This document shows, piece after piece, positions 56,349-64,000 of a stretch of DNA of 64,000 nucleotides; the stretch's first letter is position 1; every line of letters starts with the position of its first letter. Under the pieces are notes generated by a model that had not been told where the DNA came from, made no database searches, and saw nothing but the letters and a program-made list of their open reading frames with translations. Both the position numbers and the translations under genes were made by a program. The stretch is from Caulobacteraceae bacterium (GTDB taxonomy: Bacteria; Pseudomonadota; Alphaproteobacteria; Caulobacterales; Caulobacteraceae). The stretch is from assembly GCA_027489335.1 (NCBI GenBank), contig JAIXZX010000014.1, positions 124,001-188,000 on the forward strand, read 5' to 3'.

Positions 56349-57035
56349 ATGGCGCAAAGAAAGACCCTGCTGATCATTGACGACGACGACGACCTGCGCG
56401 GCGCCGTCGCCGAACAACTTCAACTGCACGAGGAGTTCCTCGCTGTCGAGGCGGCCACCGGCGCCGACGGCGTGCGCCTGGCGCAAGAGGTGCGGCCTGA
56501 TCTCGTCCTTCTGGACGTCGATCTACCCGACATGAACGGCCGCGAGGTCTGCAAGGCGCTCCGCCAGCAGGGGGTGAGCGCGCCGGTGATCATGCTGACG
56601 GCGGCGGCCTCGGACGAGGACACGGTTCAGGGCCTGGAGGCCGGGGCCAATGACTATGTGACCAAGCCCTACCGCTTCGCCGTGCTGCTGGCCCGCATCC
56701 GCGCCCAGCTGCGCAGCCACGAGCAGTCCGAAGGGGCGGTGTTCCAGCTCGGCGGCTACGAGTTCCGCCCCTCGGCCAAGACCCTGATCGGTCAGGATCA
56801 GAAGAAGATCCGCCTGACCGAGAAGGAAACCAACATCCTGAAATACCTCTACCGGGCCGGCGACAAGCCGGTGTCCCGCGAGGAGCTGCTGGCCGAGGTG
56901 TGGGGCTACAACGCCGGGGTCACCACCCACACGCTTGAGACGCATGTCTATCGCCTGCGCCAGAAGATCGAGCCCGATCCCGGCAACGCCCGCCTGCTGC
57001 TGACCGAGGCCGGCGGCTACCGCCTGGCGCCCTAG
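56349..57035 (+). CDS. cenR: OmpR/PhoB-family response regulator, CenR-like
   Basis: Two-component transcription factor. The 228-residue protein has the acidic pocket IIDDDDDL (Asp11-13), phosphoacceptor Asp56 in LLDVDLPD, Thr84 and Lys106 in TKPY. Its winged-helix domain (about 135-228) has SREELLAEVWGYNAGVTTHTLETHVYRLRQKIE. The start MAQRKTLLIIDDDDDLR and the place about 21 kb from the origin fit CenR, an envelope regulator of Caulobacter (CC_3743 by memory). Assignment to cenR is from similarity, not proven. No kinase gene is adjacent. Confidence 0.8.
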   Translation: MAQRKTLLIIDDDDDLRGAVAEQLQLHEEFLAVEAATGADGVRLAQEVRPDLVLLDVDLPDMNGREVCKALRQQGVSAPVIMLTAAASDEDTVQGLEAGANDYVTKPYRFAVLLARIRAQLRSHEQSEGAVFQLGGYEFRPSAKTLIGQDQKKIRLTEKETNILKYLYRAGDKPVSREELLAEVWGYNAGVTTHTLETHVYRLRQKIEPDPGNARLLLTEAGGYRLAP

Positions 57036-57084
57036 GGCCACGGCGGGCGGCGCGCAAAACGTCCGGGGCTGAGTGTTGTCGTCC

Positions 57085-57891
57085 CTAAAGGCCCAGGTCG
57101 GCGGTGACCGGGGCGTGGTCGCTGGGGCGCTCCCATTCGCGGACGTCGTCATGCACACGTGACGAGGCCGCGCCAGTGCGGAAGGCGGCCTCTCTCAGAC
57201 CGGGGGACACCCAGATGTGGTCCAGACGCAGGCCGCGGTTGGACTTGCGGAAGTCGGCCGACCGATAGCTCCACCAGGAAAACAGCTTCTCCGGCTCCGG
57301 CGTCGCCGCCCGCGGCAGGTCGATGAAGCCCAGGGACATCTGCAGGGCCTCCATGGCCGCCACCTCAACCGGCGTGTGGCTGACAATCCGTGACATCTGG
57401 CGGTGACTCCAGACGTCGAACTCCCCAGGCGCCACGTTCAGGTCCCCGACGATGGCCAGGGGCGCCTTGGGGTCCCGGCGGCCCATCTCGGCGGTCAGGG
57501 TCTCGAAGAAGTCGAGCTTGTGGTCGAACTTGGGGTTGAGCTCGCGGTCGGGGACGTCGCCACCGGCCGGCACATAGAAGTTCTGGATCTCGACGCCGGC
57601 CACCTTGGCGGAGACACAGCGGGCATGGCCCTCGCGGCAGACCTTGAGGATCGGGGCGTCCTCGATCGGCAGGCGCGAGGCGATGGCTACCCCGTGCCAG
57701 CCCTTCTGGCCGGCGATCTTCACATGCGGCAGGCCCATGGCGGCGAAGGCCTCCCGGGGGAACTCGGCCTCCTGGCACTTGATCTCCTGCAGACACAGGA
57801 CGTCGGGCGCCTGCTCGTCGACGAAGCGGGCGACCTGCTCGGCGCGCAGGCGGACGGAGTTGATGTTCCAGGAGGCGATACGAAGGCGCAT
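57085..57891 (-). CDS. xth: Exodeoxyribonuclease III
   Basis: AP endonuclease/3'-exonuclease for base-excision repair. The 268-residue protein begins RIASWNINSVRLR, has LQEIKCQEAEFP, the catalytic GDLNVAPGE and C-terminal RPSDHAPVTADL, with the Asp-His pair. It lies after the lolA terminator, so it is probably transcribed from its own promoter in the gap 57892-58113. It is convergent with the response regulator. Confidence 0.95.
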   Translation of the reverse strand: MRLRIASWNINSVRLRAEQVARFVDEQAPDVLCLQEIKCQEAEFPREAFAAMGLPHVKIAGQKGWHGVAIASRLPIEDAPILKVCREGHARCVSAKVAGVEIQNFYVPAGGDVPDRELNPKFDHKLDFFETLTAEMGRRDPKAPLAIVGDLNVAPGEFDVWSHRQMSRIVSHTPVEVAAMEALQMSLGFIDLPRAATPEPEKLFSWWSYRSADFRKSNRGLRLDHIWVSPGLREAAFRTGAASSRVHDDVREWERPSDHAPVTADLGL

Positions 57892-57919
57892 GGGGCGGGC
57901 TTAAGCCAGTTCACCGCAC

Positions 57920-57953
57920 AAGAAAACGCCCGGGGACTGGAGAACCCCGGGCG
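57920..57953 (-). terminator. Intrinsic terminator of lolA (leftward)
   Basis: CGCCCGGGG (57927-57935) pairs with CCCCGGGCG (57945-57953). On the minus strand the stem is followed by TTTTCTTGT. It ends the lolA transcript 160 bases after its stop. Confidence 0.8.
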
Positions 57954-58113
57954 CTAAGTCGTTCGTCTCTCATGCCGCCGCCGGGAGGGGATAGGTTCCG
58001 GCACGGCGCTGCCGCTGGGCCTCGGCCCTGCATCAGCGATGCGTGTCATATTTGCCACGAGACTGATAAAAGTCAAGGCTGAATCACGATGATTCTTGCC
58101 TGTTGTGCGATTG

Positions 58114-58770
58114 TCACATTCGCGAGCGGCCCGGGCGCAGGTTGCGGGGGTCCTTCAGGACGAACAGGCTGTCGTCCAGGCTCGCCACCTTGTCCAGGCG
58201 GGTCAGGCGGACGCGGGTGCCCTGGCCCTGCGGGTCGGTGATCGTCCAGCCGACCAGCTTCATGGGGGCGTCGGAGAAGGTGAGGGTGATCTGACCTTCG
58301 GCCTCCTTCTTGCCGTCCCGGGCGGTGATGGAGAACCCGTCCGCCAGACGGCTCACCCGCGTCACCTGCACCCCGCGGTCCAGGCGGATCTGCCGAGCCA
58401 GGAACAGCGACAGCGGCGTCGCGCCCAGGGGGTAGGACTCGAAGGTCTTCAACTTGGAGTTGGCCACCGAGACAAGGTTCCCGTCCGAAACCACCAGCAG
58501 GCCTGACGGCGCGGCATAGGCGAAGCGCGCCTTGCCGGGACGCTTGAGGAAGATTTCCCCTTGGGTGGTGACGCCCCGAGGATCGGTCTGGACGAAGGTC
58601 CCTTTCGCCTGGGTCAACCCTTCCAGATAGGCCACGGCCCTGTTGACCAGGGCCTGGTCGGCGGCGGGCAGGGCGGCGGCGGCGGGACCGGCGGCCAGCA
58701 GTCCGGCGAACGGCGCACAGGCGAGGCCCAGCGCCAGGGTCCGGCGGCTCAGGTCGGGGGTGCGGCTCAT
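58114..58770 (-). CDS. lolA: Outer-membrane lipoprotein carrier protein LolA
   Basis: Periplasmic carrier moving lipoproteins from the inner to the outer membrane. The 218-residue protein has an N-terminal SRRTLALGLACAPFAGLL signal with twin arginines (Tat-like), then the barrel region KGTFVQTDPRGVTTQGEIFLKRPGKARF split near 55-82, and YPLGATPLSLFLARQI. The ATG at 58770 is chosen over a TTG immediately before. No Tat motif proof; a Sec signal is the alternative. In Caulobacter it usually follows ftsK, which is not seen here. Confidence 0.9.
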   Translation of the reverse strand: MSRTPDLSRRTLALGLACAPFAGLLAAGPAAAALPAADQALVNRAVAYLEGLTQAKGTFVQTDPRGVTTQGEIFLKRPGKARFAYAAPSGLLVVSDGNLVSVANSKLKTFESYPLGATPLSLFLARQIRLDRGVQVTRVSRLADGFSITARDGKKEAEGQITLTFSDAPMKLVGWTITDPQGQGTRVRLTRLDKVASLDDSLFVLKDPRNLRPGRSRM

Positions 58771-58982
58771 CAAATCGGCTCCTTGAGTTCAGCGAACAGT
58801 CTATGGGCTGTCAGCGGCGTCAATAGGGCGGGCGGCCTGTCCGGCGCCCGAGGGACGGGCTAACGGCCAGGCTTGGGCTTCGTTCCTGAAGCCCCTCGCA
58901 ACGCCCGATGGCCACACCCCCTAGCCGGGGGCGGATGAATGGGTCATGTCCGGGGAGTTCAGCCGAGAGCCGGGAGGCCCCC

Positions 58983-60056
58983 TTGACGACCCTCTGCCGC
59001 GACCGCGCCTGGATCGACCGGGCCGTCCAGACCATCGAGGCCGACTTCAACCGCTCGGCCGACACCCACCTGCTGCGCGCGCCCCTGGCCGGGGCGGTGG
59101 ACCTCTATTTCAAGGATGAGTCGACCCATCCGACCGGCAGCCTGAAGCACCGGCTGGCCAGGTCACTGTTCCTCTACGCCCTGTGCAACGGCTGGATCGG
59201 ACCCAAGACGCCGGTCATCGAGGCCTCCAGCGGTTCGACCGCGGTGTCGGAGGCCTATTTCGCCCGCCTGCTCGGCCTGCGGTTCATCGCGGTGATGCCC
59301 AGGTCCACCTCGGCCGAGAAGGTGGCGCAGATCGAATTCCACGGGGGCGAAACCCACTTTGTCTCCGCCGCCCACGAGGTTTACGCCGAGAGCGCCCGGC
59401 TGGCCGCCGACCTCGGCGGCCACTACATGGACCAGTTCACCTATGCCGAGCGGGCCACCGACTGGCGGGGAAACAACAACATCGCCCAGTCGATCTTCAG
59501 CCAGCTGGCCCAGGAGCCGCACCCGGTCCCCGCCTGGATCGTGGCTGGGGCCGGCACGGGGGGCACCACCGCGACGCTCGGCCGGTTCATTCGCTATAAC
59601 CGCGCGCCCACCTGCCTGTGTCTGGCCGACCCGGAGGCCTCGGTCTTCCATCGGCATGTGGCCGATCGGGCGGTGACCACCAGCGAGGGGCGAGGCTCGA
59701 TCATCGAGGGCATCGGCCGGGCCAGGTGCGAGCCGTCCTTCAATCCCGAACTGATCGACCGGGCCGTCGCCGTGCCGGACGCCGCCAGCATCGCCGGCGC
59801 GCGGGTGGCGTCCCGCCGCCTGGGTCGCTCCTGCGGCGGCTCCACCGGCACCAACCTCTGGGCCTGCGCCCAGGTGATCGAGGCCATGGCCGCCAGGGGG
59901 CAGGCGGGGTCGGTGGTGACTCTGCTGTGCGATTCCGGCGAGCGCTACGCCAGCACCCTGTCCAATCCCGACTGGCTGGCGGCGGCCGGCATCGACACGG
60001 GGCCCTATGAGGCGGCTCTTGAAGCCTTCTTCGACACGGGCCGCTTCGCCCTTTAG
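58983..60056 (+). CDS. PLP-dependent cysteine synthase family protein
   Basis: Fold-type II PLP enzyme of the cysteine synthase/desulfhydrase family. The 357-residue protein has the PLP lysine Lys55 in TGSLKHR, the substrate loop [13 protein letters not shown], the phosphate-binding [12 protein letters not shown], and a C-terminal [11 protein letters not shown]. The start [16 protein letters not shown] is like putative cysteine desulfhydrases, so cysteine breakdown is possible. The TTG at 58983 is preceded by GGGAGG, which settles the start against earlier ATGs such as 58938. Confidence 0.85.
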   Translation: MTTLCRDRAWIDRAVQTIEADFNRSADTHLLRAPLAGAVDLYFKDESTHPTGSLKHRLARSLFLYALCNGWIGPKTPVIEASSGSTAVSEAYFARLLGLRFIAVMPRSTSAEKVAQIEFHGGETHFVSAAHEVYAESARLAADLGGHYMDQFTYAERATDWRGNNNIAQSIFSQLAQEPHPVPAWIVAGAGTGGTTATLGRFIRYNRAPTCLCLADPEASVFHRHVADRAVTTSEGRGSIIEGIGRARCEPSFNPELIDRAVAVPDAASIAGARVASRRLGRSCGGSTGTNLWACAQVIEAMAARGQAGSVVTLLCDSGERYASTLSNPDWLAAAGIDTGPYEAALEAFFDTGRFAL

Positions 60057-61378
60057 TCAGCCGGCCAGGCCTGGCGGGCGCCGTTCAGCTTGTGGACGAC
60101 GCCCCGACGCATGACGAACTGAACCCGCTCCAGCTCGGCGACATCCTCGAGCGGGCTTTGCGCCACGGCGATGATGTCTGCGGACTTGCCCGGCTCCAGG
60201 GTTCCCAGGCTGTCGGACAGGCCAAGCAGGTCGGCGGCGTCGACGGTCGCGCTGCGGATCGCCCGGGCCGGCGTCATGCCGGCCTCGACCATCATCTTGA
60301 ACTCCGTCGCATTGTCCCCGTGGGCCGAGACGCCGGTGTCGGTGCCAAAGGCGATCTTCACCCCGGCCGCCGCATACTGCTCGACATGCTTGGCATAGGC
60401 GATGCGGGCGGCCTCTTCGGCCTTGGCCAGGACGGCGGGGGGCCGCTGGCCGGCCCGGGCCTGGGCGACGGCGGCTTCGGGCGCGATCATGGTCGGCACG
60501 AGATAGGCGCCGGTCTGGCGGAACAGGGCCAGGGTCTCGGCGTCGGTGAAGGTGGCGTGCTCGATGGAGTCCACCCCGGCCCGCAGGGCGCCCTCGATGC
60601 CGTCTTTGCCATGGGCGTGGGCGGTGGCCTTGCGGCCAAAGGCGTGGGCGGTTTCGACGATGGCCTTCATTTCGTCGTCGAACATCTGCCGGCCAAGGCC
60701 TCCAGCCACATTGGACAGCACCCCGCCGGTCGCGGCGAACTTGATCACCTGGGCGCCCTGGGAGACCTGGATGCGCACCGCCCGGCGGCAGGCCTCAGGC
60801 CCGTCGCAGGTGTTCACCGCCTCGGCGCGCTCCAGCTCAGCATAGCGCGGGGCGAGCCCGTTGGCGCCGTCCCCGTGGCCGCCGCTGATGGAGATCATCC
60901 GACCCGCATTGACGATGGTGGGGCCCTCGATCAGGCCCTTTTCGACCCCGTCGCGCAGGGCGGAGATGGCGGCGGGCTCCGAGCCCAGGTCGCGGACGGT
61001 GGTGAAGCCGGCGGCCAGGGTGCGGCGGGCGTTGTCCAGAGCGACGACGAAGCGATCCTCGGCCCCCCGGCTCATGGCTTCCAGCCGGGCGGCGGTCTTG
61101 TCGTCGTCGGAGAAGATGTGGACGTGGGAATCGATCAGGCCGGGCAGGACGAATTGAGTGGAGAGGTCGATCAGCCGCGCCCCGGCCGGCGCCGGCTGGT
61201 GGCCATCGACGACCTGCACCACCTTGCCGTCCTCGACCACGAGGGTCGCGGCCCCCCGCGGCGCCTGACCTGGGCGATCCAGCAGCGCGCCGGCGTGAAT
61301 ATAGGTCTGAGCCGCCAGGGCCTGGGCCGGCGCGAGCAGGCAAAGGCTGGCGAGAGCGAGCGCAATGGGCCGCAACAT
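60053..61378 (-). CDS. Exported amidohydrolase (prolidase/imidazolonepropionase-like)
   Basis: Metal-dependent hydrolase of the amidohydrolase superfamily. The 441-residue protein has a signal peptide (residues 1-23, ending ALAAQ), the first metal ligands His85 and His87 in DSHVHIF, a bridging Lys in QVIKF (about 213), further His in AHAHG and EHATF, and Asp in FGTDTG. The set resembles Caulobacter peptidases that cleave Xaa-Pro or other dipeptides. The substrate is inferred only. It overlaps the end of the PLP enzyme by four bases (convergent). Confidence 0.88.
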   Translation of the reverse strand: MLRPIALALASLCLLAPAQALAAQTYIHAGALLDRPGQAPRGAATLVVEDGKVVQVVDGHQPAPAGARLIDLSTQFVLPGLIDSHVHIFSDDDKTAARLEAMSRGAEDRFVVALDNARRTLAAGFTTVRDLGSEPAAISALRDGVEKGLIEGPTIVNAGRMISISGGHGDGANGLAPRYAELERAEAVNTCDGPEACRRAVRIQVSQGAQVIKFAATGGVLSNVAGGLGRQMFDDEMKAIVETAHAFGRKATAHAHGKDGIEGALRAGVDSIEHATFTDAETLALFRQTGAYLVPTMIAPEAAVAQARAGQRPPAVLAKAEEAARIAYAKHVEQYAAAGVKIAFGTDTGVSAHGDNATEFKMMVEAGMTPARAIRSATVDAADLLGLSDSLGTLEPGKSADIIAVAQSPLEDVAELERVQFVMRRGVVHKLNGARQAWPAD

Positions 61379-61548
61379 GGACGTCTTTCCCCCTGATGGC
61401 CGTGATCAGGCCTGTTCGCCAGGCAGTCTAGAGCGCGGGCGGCCGCGGTCCAGGGCGCTTGACCCGGCATGGGCCTGCCGCGGCGGTCAGAGGCTTGCCA
61501 TCGGACCGGCCGACCCGCCAGGGTGACGCCGCCTCAGGAGGGAACCCC

Positions 61549-62034
61549 ATGCCGTTCGTGCCCGCCGACTTCGCCATCCCGCAGGGCTTTCGCACCGCCG
61601 ACTTCATCCTGCGGCCTCTGACCATCCACGATCTGATCAAGGACTACGACGCGGTGATGAGCAGCCGCGAGCGGCTGGTCGGGGTGTTCGGGCCAGGGGC
61701 CGACTGGCCCGCGGCTGACATGACCCTGGAAGAGGATCTGGTGGATCTCGGCTGGCACCAGGGGGAGTTCGATCGGCGGCGGTCCTTCGCCTACACGGTC
61801 ATGGCGCCGCGCGCCGGCGGGGGCGAGGGCGCATGCCTCGGGTGCGCCTACATCTATCCGGCCGAGCGGGCCGGCTATGAGGCCAAGGCCTATTGCTGGG
61901 TGAGGACCTCGGCCGCGCACCTGGACGGGGCGTTGTTCACCGCGTTTCGGAACTGGATCGCCGCCGACTGGCCGTTCGCCGCCGTGGCCTATCCGGGCCG
62001 CGACATCGCCTGGGCCGACTGGTCCGCTATTTGA
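61549..62034 (+). CDS. GNAT-like N-acetyltransferase domain protein
   Basis: A 161-residue protein resembling GNAT acetyltransferases in order: a beta-strand start FRTADFILRPLTIHDLIKDYDAV split near 14-40, AYTVMAPRAGGG, LGCAYIYPAER and YEAKAYCWVRTSA. The usual acetyl-CoA Q/RxxGxG/A loop is not clear, so activity is uncertain. AGGAGGG lies seven bases before ATG 61549. The last eight bases overlap the convergent methyltransferase gene. Confidence 0.72.
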   Translation: MPFVPADFAIPQGFRTADFILRPLTIHDLIKDYDAVMSSRERLVGVFGPGADWPAADMTLEEDLVDLGWHQGEFDRRRSFAYTVMAPRAGGGEGACLGCAYIYPAERAGYEAKAYCWVRTSAAHLDGALFTAFRNWIAADWPFAAVAYPGRDIAWADWSAI

Positions 62035-62797
62035 TCACCAGGCCCTGGCCGGTGGGGAGCTCCAGAATCCGGTAGCCGCGGGCCAGCATCCACTGCACCT
62101 CGGCGATCATCTGGTCCTGATAGGCCATCCAGCCGAAGTCATCGAGGATCAGGATTCCCCCTGGCGAAATGCGGTCGAACAGCACCTCCAGCGCGCCGAT
62201 CTCGGCGTTGGCGTTGTTCAAATCCAGGTGCATGAAGGCGATCTTTTCCGGCGCCGCCACCGCCAGACTGTCGGGCACCCGCCCCTGGGTGATGGTCACA
62301 TTGGACATGTCCGAAAACCGCGCCCGGACCTGGTCCACCAGGGTCTCGCTGTGCTCCAGCATGCTGTGGTGGGGCATGGAGTCGTCGTGCTGGAAGAGGT
62401 CGTAGAGGTAGTAGTGACGCGGCAGGTCGGCGAAGCCGACAACCTCTGAGACGATCCGCGCGGAGTTGCCTTTGTAGCAGCCGCACTCGACGAAATCGCC
62501 TTCCACCCTGAGCGCCGAGCGCGCCGCCCAGACCAGGGTCACGATCCGCCACAGGGCGCCCCGCTCGGCCACCGTCTCGGCGTTGCGCAGGAAGGCGTCC
62601 ATGAGGACCTTGTCGTCCAGGAAGCCCAGCCGCTTGGCCAGGGTGATCAGGTTGTCGCCGACGAACAGGCCCCGGGGTTCGGCCATCACCCCGGCGATGC
62701 CGTCGACCGCGGCCTGGATTGGCGCCAGATCGGTCACCCCATAGAAGGACCGGGACATGATCGCCGTCGGATGGATGAGCTTGTCTCTGCCGGCCAT
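62027..62797 (-). CDS. TylF/MycF-type SAM-dependent methyltransferase
   Basis: A 256-residue class I methyltransferase of the macrocin-O-methyltransferase type, with FVECGCYKGNSARIV as the SAM loop, YYLYDLFQHDD, and IAFMHLDLNNANAEIGALEV for metal/substrate binding. LILDDFGW follows. Such enzymes methylate sugar or other hydroxyls; the substrate here is unknown. An internal ATG at residue 14 (62758) is an alternative start. Confidence 0.82.
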   Translation of the reverse strand: MAGRDKLIHPTAIMSRSFYGVTDLAPIQAAVDGIAGVMAEPRGLFVGDNLITLAKRLGFLDDKVLMDAFLRNAETVAERGALWRIVTLVWAARSALRVEGDFVECGCYKGNSARIVSEVVGFADLPRHYYLYDLFQHDDSMPHHSMLEHSETLVDQVRARFSDMSNVTITQGRVPDSLAVAAPEKIAFMHLDLNNANAEIGALEVLFDRISPGGILILDDFGWMAYQDQMIAEVQWMLARGYRILELPTGQGLVIK

Positions 62798-62867
62798 GGC
62801 GCCTCGCGGGTCTGGGTGGGCCGATGATTTAACATGCCCGGGACGCCGCGCCAGCGGGCTCAGGCGA

Positions 62868-63215
62868 TCACCCGGTCAGCCACCGGCGAGGCCGTCGATC
62901 GCCCAGGTCTCGCCGTTCGCCACTGGCCAGGCCCAGCGCCCGCATCCGCACCGGCGACAGGGGAACAAGCGCCTGAACCGGCTCCTCGCCGCCCGCCGGA
63001 CTGGCGGCGACCCGCAGGCCCAGGCTGATGGCCATGTCCACGGCGACCCACTCGGCCTGGGCCCGGTCAGCCCGGCCGATGGCGAAATAGCGCCGCCCCT
63101 GTTCAGGATCGCGACCAGGCTCCAGCAGCACCGCAACGACCCAGCCGGCGGGGGCGCGGGACTCCGGGCCGCCCGGGGGGCTCGGCTGTTGGGGGTGTTC
63201 TGGAGACCGGGCCAT
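62868..63215 (-). CDS. Hypothetical protein
   Basis: A 115-residue reading starting MARSPEHPQQPSPPGG, proline rich at first, then VVAVLLEPGRDPEQGRRYFAIGRADRAQAEWVAVDMA split near 24-60 and PVQALVPLSPVRMRALGL. The internal regularity suggests a small folded domain. A different minus-strand frame at 62876-63262 overlaps it and is less protein-like. No family was recognised. Confidence 0.45.
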   Translation of the reverse strand: MARSPEHPQQPSPPGGPESRAPAGWVVAVLLEPGRDPEQGRRYFAIGRADRAQAEWVAVDMAISLGLRVAASPAGGEEPVQALVPLSPVRMRALGLASGERRDLGDRRPRRWLTG

Positions 63216-63373
63216 GCCAGGCCTTCGGACCACGGATGACGCGCCAAGCCAAGTCGTCTCAAACGGCCCCCTGGCTATTTCCCCGCGCCACCCCATCTAA
63301 GAGGGGCGTCATCGGGCGTGAGCCGCGTCTCAAGCGGTCGATCCCCTCCGATGCGGCGCGATCCAGGTTTTCC

Positions 63374-63466
63374 ATGTCCCCGCTGCTCATTGTGTCGGCG
63401 CTCTGCGTTGTCAGCGCCATCCTGGCCCCCGTGGCCTTCTCCCTGCTTGGCCTTCGGCCCCGCTGA
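63374..63466 (+). CDS. Possible 30-residue single-span membrane protein
   Basis: MSPLLIVSALCVVSAILAPV leads a hydrophobic helix ending in LLGLRPR, so the whole peptide would be one membrane span. There is no good Shine-Dalgarno sequence. It lies in a 350-base gap between the hypothetical gene and the gene at 63570. Treat as a candidate only. Confidence 0.3.
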   Translation: MSPLLIVSALCVVSAILAPVAFSLLGLRPR

Positions 63467-63569
63467 GCCCCGCGCGCCTCATCCCCGCGATCCATCGGCG
63501 GCTCACGATGAACCTTTTCTGAGCCTCACCCATTCCCACATGGCGGCGCCCGCCGCCCCGGAGACCGCC

Positions 63570-63695
63570 ATGGCCAAGGGCCAGAAAAAGTCCAACAAGG
63601 AAGTCCGCAAACCCAAGCAGGCCGCCGCCGCCAAGCCGGAAGCCGCTCCGCGCTCCTTCCTGGACCAGGCTGGCGCCCGGCCCGCGAAGCGCTGA
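63570..63695 (+). CDS. Small conserved basic protein (MAKGQ type)
   Basis: A 41-residue highly basic peptide starting MAKGQKKSNKEVRKPKQ, a widely distributed small proteobacterial protein of unknown function. GGAG lies six bases before ATG 63570. Its tail is alanine/lysine rich and probably disordered. A longer reading from 63540 is not needed. The transglutaminase-like gene follows 17 bases later. Confidence 0.75.
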   Translation: MAKGQKKSNKEVRKPKQAAAAKPEAAPRSFLDQAGARPAKR

Positions 63696-63712
63696 CCCAG
63701 ACTCCGGCTGGC

Positions 63713-64000
63713 GTGTCGCCCTCGACCTTCGAGATCGTCCACCAGACCATCTACCGGTTCACCCGGCGCGTGGCCTTGCATCCGCACCGGCTGATGCTGC
63801 GGCCGCGCGACAGCCACGAGCTGAGCGTGCTGGAGTTCCAGCTGACCTGTTCACCGCCCGCCGACGTGACCTGGAGCCAGGATGTGTTCGGCAACCTCTG
63901 CGCCGTGGCGAGCTTTCAGCAGGCTGCAGAGACCCTGTGTATCGAGAGCCGCCTGAAGGTCGCCTCCCGGGCCCAGCCCTGGCCGGTCTTCCCCATTACG
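63713..64000 (+). CDS. Transglutaminase-like family protein, N-terminal part only
   Basis: The first 96 residues of a larger protein, cut by the window edge. The visible part is the beta-rich N-terminal domain that precedes bacterial transglutaminase-like domains: FEIVHQTIYRFTRRVALHPHRLMLRPRD is split near 6-33, then QDVFGNLCAVASF. The catalytic Cys/His/Asp lie beyond the end. The start is GTG 63713, which shares a transcript direction with the small basic protein. Confidence 0.75.
   Translation, partial: MSPSTFEIVHQTIYRFTRRVALHPHRLMLRPRDSHELSVLEFQLTCSPPADVTWSQDVFGNLCAVASFQQAAETLCIESRLKVASRAQPWPVFPIT

Noticed and set aside
62876..63262. 128-codon minus-strand frame overlapping the hypothetical gene at 62868
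   Set aside because: Trp/Arg/Pro-rich translation without regular structure; the alternative frame at 62868-63215 looks more protein-like.

Overview
The window is high-GC chromosomal DNA from an alphaproteobacterium of the order Caulobacterales (Caulobacter or Phenylobacterium type; I cannot fix the genus). The evidence is the set of Caulobacterales/alphaproteobacterial families (TrcR, NtrZ, a CenR-like regulator, DUF2794, DUF3576, DUF1013), CtrA-type TTAA-N7-TTAA boxes, GANTC-rich repeats, and a gene order around hemE, parAB and mnmG that matches the known Caulobacter crescentus origin region. No rRNA, tRNA, CRISPR array, transposase or prophage gene was seen.

The centre of the window is almost certainly the chromosome replication origin. 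The 529-base gap 35080-35608 lies between the divergent ppsR and hemE genes, as Cori does in Caulobacter, and holds CtrA-type boxes, DnaA-like boxes and GANTC sites. About 8 kb to the right, parS centromere sites sit on both sides of mnmE (40056, 43652, 43690), followed by mnmG-rsmG-parA-parB. Left of the origin, ppsR-maf-aroE-coaE-dnaQ are read away from it. Right of it, hemE-hemH-hemJ and rho are read away from it. Replication, segregation, heme synthesis and transcription termination genes are therefore packed around one site.

Layout, left to right: dTDP-rhamnose genes (rmlD partial, rmlB); a MATE exporter; an acyl-CoA dehydrogenase and an acyl-CoA ligase; a RibB with a degenerate RibA domain; hemerythrin and hotdog proteins; trcR; small DUF465 proteins; ubiX; DUF2794; a possible small RNA (about 12760-12940); a DUF1223 protein and aconitase; a cytochrome c maturation cluster ccmAB-(Spy-like)-ccmCDG; nth; a cyclophilin; a PfkB kinase followed by hisB-hisH-hisA-hisF-hisE; an Smr protein, MltA and a Tim44-like protein; secB; the origin region; mnmE/mnmG/rsmG/parAB; holA-lptE-leuS-DUF3576; ntrZ; a ThiE-like gene and a YggS gene with overlapping divergent starts; an L,D-transpeptidase; a CenR-like response regulator; xth; lolA; a cysteine synthase-like PLP enzyme; an amidohydrolase; a GNAT-like protein; a TylF-like methyltransferase; small ORFs; and the start of a transglutaminase-like protein.

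Between genes there are four families of palindromic repeats: five two-palindrome REP-like units, two copies of a 70-base inverted repeat flanking the acyl-CoA dehydrogenase gene, compound stem-loop units beside hisE and DUF2244 (the first with three GANTC sites in 34 bases), and an inverted pair next to the lone parS. No new defence or mobile system is apparent. The least explained elements are the small RNA candidate, the repeat families, and the divergent gene pair that shares start-codon bases.
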